Shown here: positions 36,233 to 42,897 of the stretch, piece after piece | Layout: each line of letters starts with the position of its first letter | How positions within the stretch are numbered: position 1 is the first letter of the stretch | Assembly: GCA_905236675.1 (NCBI GenBank) | Contig: CAJOND010000034.1 | Span: forward strand, 1-58,346 | From: Candidatus Rifleibacteriota bacterium | Lineage (GTDB): Bacteria > Muiribacteriota > Ozemobacteria > Ozemobacterales > Ozemobacteraceae | Length of the DNA stretch: 58,346 bases | Direction: 5' to 3' | Program-made: the position numbers and the translations under genes | The notes under the pieces: model-generated | Told to the model about the DNA's origin: nothing | Database searches by the model: none | The model's input: only the letters and a program-made list of their open reading frames with translations

Positions 36233-37621
36233 TTACTTAGTGGTTTCAAATGCAGCATTAGTATCAACTATATATATAGGAAGTCTGACTTCAGTAATAT
36301 TACCTTCAGCATCTTCAGAAGCAGCAACAAAAACGTAATCTGGTTGATCACCAAAGCTGGCTCTTGGATAGTTAGCTACACGGAACATATAAGCACCGTT
36401 TTCTTTTTGAACAACAGAATTATCACCAGCATTTTCAATTCTGCATTCTATTTCTTTTTCACCTTTTTTAACAGAATTCTTTGTAGACTGAATACGTTCA
36501 GTACCGTTATCTACTGAAGCTGCAGCAAAAACGAAAGGAACATTTTTGCGGACATAAATACCAGAAATTTTGTTTTCATCAGAATCGTCAACGCGAACTA
36601 ATCTTAACTGAGTTTCTTCATCTATTAACAAAGAATTAATGGTATTGGTTTCGATTTCACATCTTCCCTTTTCGTTAAACATAGAACCGGCAGTAGTAAC
36701 ACGTGCTGTTTTATTCCAAGGTTCTTTATCGCGTTCTTTATTTTCAATACTACCTTCATCTATAAACAAATAGCTTACTTCTTCATAATCACTTGCGTTA
36801 TCAGAGAAGGGTTCGCCTTTTGTTTCTTTCATTTTATCGAACATTTGATTTTCTAATATGTTGCCTTGAGCATACATATCGATGTTGGCTTTACCAGCAC
36901 CTTCTTTAAAAGCAATCCAAACGTCTGGAGCAGTGCAGTCATGAACTATAACACCAAGAGTTTGACTAGAAGTAACGGTCTTAGTGTCTTTATCTTCATC
37001 TTTGTCATCGCCTTCACCTTCGCCATCATCATCATCTTTTTTGCTAGCGGAGGCCATTTCTTCGTCAGTACCACCGATACCAACATCTTCATCTTCTTCA
37101 GTTGGTTCACTTACATTTCTTGCACCAGAGTTACAAATCTGGTAATCGCCTGGTTCATCCATCTTTTCAGTACAAGTGGCTTTATTGTTGTTGTTGTCAC
37201 CAGTACCATCATCGTCTGGACCTTTACCTTTAGCATCTTCGTAATCGCCGTCACCATTTTTCTTTTTGGTATTCCAAACGATGTTAGGATCATCTTCAAA
37301 TTCAGCACCCTTAGCAAGTGCTTCAGCATCTCCTACATAAATAAGAGCATGTTCGTGTCTTTCATATTCTACATCTTCAAGAACATGAACTAGAGTTGAG
37401 TCAGGATCGCCACCACGATAGGTTTCTGGGAAAACGTATCGTTGCCCTTCTTTTATTTGTAAGTCCATAGGAACACTGTCAGGAACGAGACTTTTATTTT
37501 CTTCAGTTTCTTCAGTGTTTTCTGTGTTTGTAGCGTTATCATCGCCACTAGTTGCTTGTGAATATATTGGACCAGCCAATATTAGAGAGAGAATAATGAA
37601 ACCAAACAAATACTTTTTCAT
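36233..37621 (-). CDS. secreted acidic protein of unknown function with low-complexity linkers
   Basis: Family not recognised. The inner ATG at 37621 is chosen because GAGGT lies 6 bases before it and it starts a clean signal peptide (MKKYLFGFIILSLILAGPIYS); an upstream ATG in frame has neither. Mature residues include Asp/Glu/Lys/Asn-rich linkers near ~120-210 (repeated D/E/G/K runs), suited to calcium binding or spacing. The C-terminal half is beta-rich and ends with EDAEGNITEVRLPIYIV, parallel to the downstream paralogue. It is first in a two-gene operon flanked by the Maf and pseI genes, so either protein could be a glycosylated surface target. Confidence 0.72.
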   Translation of the reverse strand: MKKYLFGFIILSLILAGPIYSQATSGDDNATNTENTEETEENKSLVPDSVPMDLQIKEGQRYVFPETYRGGDPDSTLVHVLEDVEYERHEHALIYVGDAEALAKGAEFEDDPNIVWNTKKKNGDGDYEDAKGKGPDDDGTGDNNNNKATCTEKMDEPGDYQICNSGARNVSEPTEEDEDVGIGGTDEEMASASKKDDDDGEGEGDDKDEDKDTKTVTSSQTLGVIVHDCTAPDVWIAFKEGAGKANIDMYAQGNILENQMFDKMKETKGEPFSDNASDYEEVSYLFIDEGSIENKERDKEPWNKTARVTTAGSMFNEKGRCEIETNTINSLLIDEETQLRLVRVDDSDENKISGIYVRKNVPFVFAAASVDNGTERIQSTKNSVKKGEKEIECRIENAGDNSVVQKENGAYMFRVANYPRASFGDQPDYVFVAASEDAEGNITEVRLPIYIVDTNAAFETTK

Positions 37622-37662
37622 AATGACCTCACTAAGATTTACTAAATAACATCTCAATTTAT

Positions 37663-37691
37663 ATTATAGCATAAAACAACAAAATTCGGAA
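37663..37691 (-). promoter_or_regulatory. extended -10 promoter of the two secreted-protein genes
   Basis: Read on the minus strand: TTCCGA, 17 bases, then TGCTATAAT. The extended TGnTATAAT element is perfect; the -35 is weak. The leader to the ATG is about 35 bases. Confidence 0.5.
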
Positions 37692-37843
37692 ATAAATATA
37701 CCTTAAATTTTTCAAAATAATGTTTATTACATATTGAACAGCATTAAGGTAAAAAAAAACATACACTTAAAGAGTGTACACAAATCAATTTTATCAACTT
37801 ACAACTATCTTGAGACAAATTATGTTATACAAAAGTTATATAT

Positions 37844-37871
37844 TTGACAAAAACATAAAAATAATTAGAAT
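37844..37871 (+). promoter_or_regulatory. promoter of the pseI-like gene, very close to its start codon
   Basis: TTGACA (37844-37849), a 16-base spacer and TAGAAT (37866-37871). The ATG is eight bases after the -10 box, so the transcript would have almost no leader. The purine run GAAAAAG cannot serve as a ribosome site if transcription starts at +7. Confidence 0.5.
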
Positions 37872-37879
37872 CGAAAAAG

Positions 37880-38944
37880 ATGAATGAAAAAATAATTATA
37901 AAAAAGAGAGAAATAGGTAAAGGTTTCCCTGCTTATATAATCGCAGAAATGTCGGCAAATCATGCTGGTAGCCTTGCTTATGCCAAAGAGATAATTCACG
38001 CTGCAAAAGAAGCTCATGCCGACTGCATAAAGATTCAAACTTATACAGCAGATACCATAACAATAGATTGTCGCAATAAATATTTCAACATTGAAGAAGG
38101 AACCTGGAAAGGCGAAAACCTCCATTCCCTATACCAAAAAGCATTTACTCCCTGGGAATGGCAGGCAGAATTAAAAGCAGAAGCTGATAAAATAGGAATA
38201 GATTTCTTTTCTACACCGTTTGACAAAACGGCAGTTGATTTTCTTGAAAGCATAGGTATTGAGTTTTACAAAATAGCTTCTTTTGAATTAATCGACTTGC
38301 CTTTAATTAAATATGTTGCTTCAAAAGGCAAACCAATGATTATGTCTACAGGTATGGCTTCCTTAGAAGAAATAAAAGAAGCAGTTGATTCTATCCATTC
38401 TGAAAATAACAACCAATTGGCTCTTTTAAAGTGTTCTAGTGCTTACCCTGCCATTACTGATGACATGAATCTTGCAACCATACAGGAATTAAGTAAAGTT
38501 TTCGAAGTGCCTGTTGGACTATCAGACCATTCAAAAGGCTTTATAAGTGCAGTTACCTCTGTTGCATTAGGCGGCTGCATTATAGAAAAGCACCTTTGTT
38601 TAAGTAGAAAAATAAAAACTCCTGATAGCGATTTTTCAATGGAACCAGATGAATTTTTCTCAATGGTAAGAGATGTTAGAGCGGCAGAAAAAGCTATTGG
38701 GAAAGTTAAGTTCGGTCCTTCCGAAACAGAACAAAGCAACTACAAATTCAGACGTTCGCTGTTCATTGTAAAAGATGTAAAAGCAGGTGAAAGAATAACT
38801 GAAGAAAATATTCGCAGCATAAGACCTGGCGATGGCTTAAAACCAAAATATTACTTTGAAGTATTAGGTAAAACCTTTGCGAAAGATGTGCAAGCAGGCA
38901 CTCCGCTGTCGTTCGATTTAATTCAACAACCCTCTAATCTCTAA
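37880..38944 (+). CDS. pseI: pseudaminic acid synthase
   Basis: Condenses 6-deoxy-AltdiNAc with phosphoenolpyruvate to form pseudaminic acid. It belongs to the NeuB superfamily; the PseI-specific text is clear: YIIAEMSANHAGSL, IKIQTYTADTITIDC, TPWEWQAELK, FFSTPFDKTAVDFLES and GLSDHSKG. The TIM barrel covers ~1-285 and the SAF (antifreeze-like) domain ~290-354 (FRRSLFIVKDVKAGERIT). The 354-aa length is typical. It is convergent with the pseH/pseC pair, which ends 26 bases away. PseB, PseG and PseF homologues are not in the window. Confidence 0.93.
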   Translation: MNEKIIIKKREIGKGFPAYIIAEMSANHAGSLAYAKEIIHAAKEAHADCIKIQTYTADTITIDCRNKYFNIEEGTWKGENLHSLYQKAFTPWEWQAELKAEADKIGIDFFSTPFDKTAVDFLESIGIEFYKIASFELIDLPLIKYVASKGKPMIMSTGMASLEEIKEAVDSIHSENNNQLALLKCSSAYPAITDDMNLATIQELSKVFEVPVGLSDHSKGFISAVTSVALGGCIIEKHLCLSRKIKTPDSDFSMEPDEFFSMVRDVRAAEKAIGKVKFGPSETEQSNYKFRRSLFIVKDVKAGERITEENIRSIRPGDGLKPKYYFEVLGKTFAKDVQAGTPLSFDLIQQPSNL

Positions 38945-38969
38945 AACTCTTCCCTCTTACCTCTTCTCT

Positions 38970-39446
38970 CTAAATTGCCTTTTTCTTAAACAATAACACA
39001 TGGTGTTCATCTATATCTGTTTCGCCAGTTATTTCAAAACCATTCTTTAAAAATATTTTTTTTGATGGAATATTGTCATCGAAAACTTCTGCTACAAAGT
39101 ATTTCGCTTTAGCTAACAGATTTTTATCTTTGCAGGCCAATTCAAGAACTTTGCTCCCATAGCCTTTTCCAGATAGATTTGGTGCGGTAAAAATAGAAAT
39201 ATTATAGTAGCCTTCAATCTTAGTCTTATCAAATCTTATCTGAGCAACAGGATTGCCAGAATTTTCCAAAATAAAGCCAAAAGAAAGGTTGTTCTTCATA
39301 AAATTTTCAAACCATTTCTTATGGTCTTCATAAGAGAATTCTTTGTTATTAAAGCTTTTTGCTCTGACTTCAGGACTCATCCGCCAATCATAAATCATTC
39401 GACAGTCTGATTCCTGCCAAGGTCTCAATGTTAAGCTGTTTGTCAT
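38970..39446 (-). CDS. pseH: PseH-like N-acetyltransferase
   Basis: GNAT enzyme; in the pseudaminate pathway PseH acetylates the 4-amino group of UDP-4-amino-4,6-dideoxy-AltNAc. The start LTLRPWQESDCRMIYDWRMS and the text VRAKSFNNKEFSYEDHKKWF resemble PseH and related sugar acetyltransferases. The acetyl-CoA loop is LSGKGYGSKVLELA, and motif B reads NIPSKKIFLKNGF. The gene follows pseC by 12 bases on the same strand, which supports the assignment; without that context it would be a generic GNAT protein. Confidence 0.8.
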   Translation of the reverse strand: MTNSLTLRPWQESDCRMIYDWRMSPEVRAKSFNNKEFSYEDHKKWFENFMKNNLSFGFILENSGNPVAQIRFDKTKIEGYYNISIFTAPNLSGKGYGSKVLELACKDKNLLAKAKYFVAEVFDDNIPSKKIFLKNGFEITGETDIDEHHVLLFKKKAI

Positions 39447-39458
39447 TTATGTTTTGCT

Positions 39459-40676
39459 CTAAGCTCTATTTAATACTTGCTTTATGCCACGAACAACCCT
39501 TTGAAGGTCGTCATCACTAAGTGTTGGGAAACATGGCAGAGACAGACATTTTCTGTAATAAGCTATGGCATTCGGGAATTCTTCTCCGTGGAGCTTATCC
39601 AGATAATATGGCAGCATTGGCACAGGAATATAATGAACCTGAGTTCCTATTCCTAATTTATTCAATTCTGTCATAAAAGCAGCACGAGTCATGCCAGCCT
39701 TTTCAAAATCTATCAAAACAATAGCCAGATGATAAGCATGACCTGTTTTTTCTTTATCTACAACAGGGAAAGAAATTAGAGGACAATCTGCAAATTCTTT
39801 TCTGTAATAATCTACAATTTCTCTGCGTTTTTCAATACCGCTTTCCAAGCGTTTAAGCTGACTCAATCCTAAAGCAGCCTGAAGTTCAGTCATACGATAG
39901 TTAAAGCCTAAATCCTGCATTTCATAATACCAGGGGTTAACCAGACCATTTTTATCAAAAGCTTCTTCTTTGCATTGAAAAAGTTCAGGTACTTTTGTCA
40001 TTCCATGACTTCTGTAAAATCTTAAAGATTTCGCATATTCATCAGAATGAGTAACAATCATACCGCCTTCGCCTGTCGTAATATGTTTTACAGGATGGAA
40101 ACTGAACACTGTCATATCAACCATTGAATATTCGCCAACTCTATAAGTTTTACCATCTTTAGTTTTCCAAGAACCGCCTATTGCGTGGCATGAATCTTCA
40201 ACCCACACAAAGCCAAATTCTTCTTTCAATTTGGCAAAAGCTTCCATATCGCATATATAGCCAGCCATATCGACAGTAACAACAGCTTTTATAGGTTTCC
40301 CTTCGGCTTTTGATTTTTCTAACAAAGCTCGGCAGCTTTCACCAGACATAGTAATAGTTGTTTTATCATCTATGTCTGCAAATAAAACTTCTGCACCTAG
40401 GAATTTTGCACAGTTAGCACTAGCACAGAAAGTTATTGCAGGAGCTATAATTCTATCGTTTTTATTTACACCAGCCGCTATCATAGCTAAATGCAAGGCA
40501 GAAGTTCCATTGGTACAGCAAACACCGTGTTTAGAACCAACTTTTTCGCAAACGGCTTTTTCAAATTCTTCAACAACAGGTCCTTGAGTAATATAATTAG
40601 CCTTTAAAACTTTTGCTACGGCTTCTATATCTTCTTCAGTAATATTCTGGTGTCCGTAAGGAATGAAATTTTCCAT
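39459..40676 (-). CDS. pseC: PseC-like sugar-nucleotide aminotransferase
   Basis: PLP-dependent DegT-family enzyme that aminates C4 of UDP-4-keto-6-deoxy-AltNAc. The PLP lysine is in FHPVKHITTGEGGM, a PseC-typical motif; HQNITEEDIEAVAKVLKA and ITQGPVVEEFE mark the start of the fold. The frame extends 26 codons further upstream, but the ATG at 40676 has a ribosome site (AAAGG 8 bases before) and begins the conserved MENFIPYGHQ, giving 405 aa. A short DegT-family alternative (perosamine or bacillosamine type) is possible but less likely given the neighbours. Confidence 0.88.
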   Translation of the reverse strand: MENFIPYGHQNITEEDIEAVAKVLKANYITQGPVVEEFEKAVCEKVGSKHGVCCTNGTSALHLAMIAAGVNKNDRIIAPAITFCASANCAKFLGAEVLFADIDDKTTITMSGESCRALLEKSKAEGKPIKAVVTVDMAGYICDMEAFAKLKEEFGFVWVEDSCHAIGGSWKTKDGKTYRVGEYSMVDMTVFSFHPVKHITTGEGGMIVTHSDEYAKSLRFYRSHGMTKVPELFQCKEEAFDKNGLVNPWYYEMQDLGFNYRMTELQAALGLSQLKRLESGIEKRREIVDYYRKEFADCPLISFPVVDKEKTGHAYHLAIVLIDFEKAGMTRAAFMTELNKLGIGTQVHYIPVPMLPYYLDKLHGEEFPNAIAYYRKCLSLPCFPTLSDDDLQRVVRGIKQVLNRA

Positions 40677-41011
40677 CTTTCTGCCTTTCTCTAGTTCCGC
40701 AAAAACATTTTTGTTAGATAAAATATTATAAATCATTAATATAAAAAAAAGCAATCAGAGGCAGTACAACCATAAAAAACAGTTTACTAACATATTAATA
40801 AAAAAGAACAAAACCAATAATAAAAAACACATGGAATATTTAATTCTATCTGCTTTTTCTAATTTTAAATATTAACTTAAAAAAGTTTGCTATGATTGAT
40901 GATACTTTTGACATTTATATGCTAAATTGATAAAATCTTTTAGATGTAATATCAGATGAGGCTGTTTGTTGTTTTATCAGCAATCATCAAAGTTTTTTTA
41001 TGGAGGGCAAT
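40677..41011 (+). other. 335-base intergenic region upstream of fructose-bisphosphate aldolase
   Basis: It is AT-rich and holds the divergent start regions of pseC and fba. Apart from the promoter at 40908-40936 and an untranslated leader of about 70 bases, I see no gene, tRNA or strong hairpin. Confidence 0.5.
40908..40936 (+). promoter_or_regulatory. sigma-70 promoter of fructose-bisphosphate aldolase
   Basis: TTGACA (40908-40913), a 17-base spacer and TAAAAT (40931-40936), which differs from consensus at one position only. The predicted leader is about 70 bases. Confidence 0.75.
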
Positions 41012-41980
41012 ATGCCATTAGTAACCTCAAAAGATATGTTTAAAAAGGCCTATGAAGGTCATTATGCAATTGGTGCATTCAACGTAAACAACATGGAAAT
41101 CGTTCAGGGTATTACCGAAGCTTGTAAAGAAGAAAAAGCTCCTGTTATCCTCCAGGTTTCTAAGGGTGCTAGAGCTTATGCTAATCACACATATTTAGTA
41201 AAGCTTGTTGAAGCAGCTGTAAAAGAATGTCCAGATATTCCTGTAGTTCTTCATCTTGACCACGGTCCAGATTTTGAAACTTGTAAGAGCTGCATTGACG
41301 GCGGTTTCACTTCTGTTATGATAGATGCTTCTTCTAAACCATTTGCTGAAAACATCGAAATCACCAAAAAGGTTGTTGACTATGCTCATGACCACGGTGT
41401 TGTAGTAGAAGCTGAATTGGGCAGCCTTGCCGGTATTGAAGATGATGTTAAGGTTTCTGCTGCAGATTCTTCTTATACTAGACCAGAAGAAGTTGAAGAA
41501 TTCGTTACTAAGACTGGCTGTGACTCTTTGGCAATCGCTATAGGAACAAGCCATGGCGCTTATAAGTTCACTCCAGAACAGTGCACCAGAAACGAAAAAG
41601 GTATATTAGTCCCACCTCCACTGCGTTTCGACATCTTAGAAGAAGTTATGAAACGTCTGCCAGGTTTTCCGATAGTTCTTCACGGTTCTTCTTCTGTTCC
41701 ACAGAACTTTGTTGAAATGATCAACTCTCATGGTGGCAAGATGCCAAATGCTATTGGTGTTCCAGAAGAACAACTCAGAAAAGCTGCAGAATTGGCTGTT
41801 TGCAAAATCAACATCGACTCTGACTTGCGCCTTGCTATGACAGGAACAATCAGAGAATTCTTTGATGCTCATCCAGACAAATTCGACCCACGCGAATATC
41901 TCAAACCAGCTCGTGCTAACATTAAAGAACTTGTTCGTCATAAACTAAGAGACGTTCTCGGTTGCGCTGGTAAAGCATAA
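41012..41980 (+). CDS. fba: class II fructose-bisphosphate aldolase
   Basis: Zinc-dependent glycolytic aldolase splitting fructose-1,6-bisphosphate to DHAP and glyceraldehyde-3-phosphate. Zinc ligands and active-site text are visible: VVLHLDHGPDFETC, SVMIDASSKPFAENI, VVEAELGSLAGIEDD, IAIGTSHGAYK and FPIVLHGSSSVP. An in-frame ATG lies four codons earlier, but it falls before the GGAGGG ribosome site, so the ATG at 41012 is used (322 aa). It is highly expressed by the look of its promoter and codon choice, and it is monocistronic. Confidence 0.95.
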   Translation: MPLVTSKDMFKKAYEGHYAIGAFNVNNMEIVQGITEACKEEKAPVILQVSKGARAYANHTYLVKLVEAAVKECPDIPVVLHLDHGPDFETCKSCIDGGFTSVMIDASSKPFAENIEITKKVVDYAHDHGVVVEAELGSLAGIEDDVKVSAADSSYTRPEEVEEFVTKTGCDSLAIAIGTSHGAYKFTPEQCTRNEKGILVPPPLRFDILEEVMKRLPGFPIVLHGSSSVPQNFVEMINSHGGKMPNAIGVPEEQLRKAAELAVCKINIDSDLRLAMTGTIREFFDAHPDKFDPREYLKPARANIKELVRHKLRDVLGCAGKA

Positions 41981-42003
41981 GCCAAAAAACAAAGTTTTTT
42001 GGC
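41981..42003 (+). terminator. hairpin after fba, probable terminator
   Basis: A perfect 10-bp stem (GCCAAAAAAC/GTTTTTTGGC, loop AAA) starts directly after the stop codon. The T run is inside the stem rather than after it, so efficiency is uncertain. Confidence 0.5.
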
Positions 42004-42381
42004 TTAGAGAGTAGAGATAAGAGTTTAGGGATTAGGGAAATTTTTAGTCTCTACCTCTGCAAAAGTCTAGTGTTATAAAAGACTTTACTTAGCAAAAGGA
42101 ATAAATTTCAGAAAGGCTCATCGCTACGATAGGTATAGCAATTTAGCCTTTCTGAAGTTAGAACACTATTTATGGATAGTAGACATACAACTCCATAAGG
42201 CTTAAGTTTTGGTGTAGGATATGGTTGTTTAATCCCCTTTTTTAAAGGTTTCCTGGATTGCCACGCCATCTATAGATGGTTCGCAATGACTGTTATGGCA
42301 GAGACTAACGATAGCTAAAACAATTCTCTTGTCTCTTTTCTTTTACCTCTTATCTCTTAATCTCTTTTTTCCATAAAATCT
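42004..42381. repeat. non-coding stretch with several hairpins and bounding inverted repeats
   Basis: No gene is visible. An 11-base inverted repeat bounds it: AGAGATAAGAG (42013-42023) and CTCTTATCTCT (42347-42357). Inside are AAAGTCT/AGACTTT around 42062-42087, a perfect 12-bp repeat TTCAGAAAGGCT (42107-42118) with its complement at 42145-42156, and an imperfect hairpin at about 42255-42292 containing GATTGCCACGCC and TTCGCAATGAC. That last pattern resembles dispersed repeats of other low-GC genomes. Similar pyrimidine-rich text (TCTTACCTCTTCTC) occurs near 38950 and 51600. A mobile or REP-like element is possible. Confidence 0.5.
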
Positions 42382-42879
42382 ATGAAATATCTTTATATAT
42401 TAATAATCTCAATATCTTGTTTTCTTCTCACAGGCTGTGGTGGCGGTGGTGGTGGCGATAACGGAATTGTTCTTACTCCTCAGCAGCAGGAATTTGCTGA
42501 TGTGGTTTATGCTTTCGCAACTGCTGTAAATGATAAAGATAAAACAAGAGCAACAAAACTCCTTATGTCACAAGTTATTTATAATAAAAATTATGGACAT
42601 GAAGAGTTTAAAAATAGATTAGAAAACTTTATCGATAAAGCCGAGAATATTAATTTTCAAATAAACGACATTGGGGTTTTTATAAAATTGTCAGATTCAA
42701 ATGACGAATTAGCTGAAATTCGTGCTGATGTAACGATAAGTTACAACTCAGATAAAATTATAAAAGAAACTCTTGAAATAAATGTTGAAAAATCCGGCTC
42801 AAATAAAGGGATTACATTATTTCAAAAATATCCTGAAGATAATAGCTATATTTCTGCTTTTCCACCAGTTCTAGAATAA
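42382..42879 (+). CDS. lipoprotein of unknown function
   Basis: A signal peptide II site is clear: hydrophobic segment then LLTGC at residue ~21, followed by a Gly-rich linker. The remaining ~135 residues look like an NTF2-like or DUF4878-type fold (QEFADVVYAFATAVNDKDKTRATKLL, with a later beta-rich half), which often binds small ligands or acts as a protein module. The lipid anchor places it in the periplasm or outer membrane. It leads a four-gene operon with 18 bases or overlaps between members. Confidence 0.75.
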   Translation: MKYLYILIISISCFLLTGCGGGGGGDNGIVLTPQQQEFADVVYAFATAVNDKDKTRATKLLMSQVIYNKNYGHEEFKNRLENFIDKAENINFQINDIGVFIKLSDSNDELAEIRADVTISYNSDKIIKETLEINVEKSGSNKGITLFQKYPEDNSYISAFPPVLE

Positions 42880-42897
42880 TTATTAGGAGAGTGACCA

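Noticed and set aside
36866..37393. A 175-codon plus-strand frame of hydrophobic residues
   Set aside because: It is the complement of the Asp/Glu/Lys-rich linker region of the secreted protein gene, so its Phe/Ile/Val richness is a by-product.
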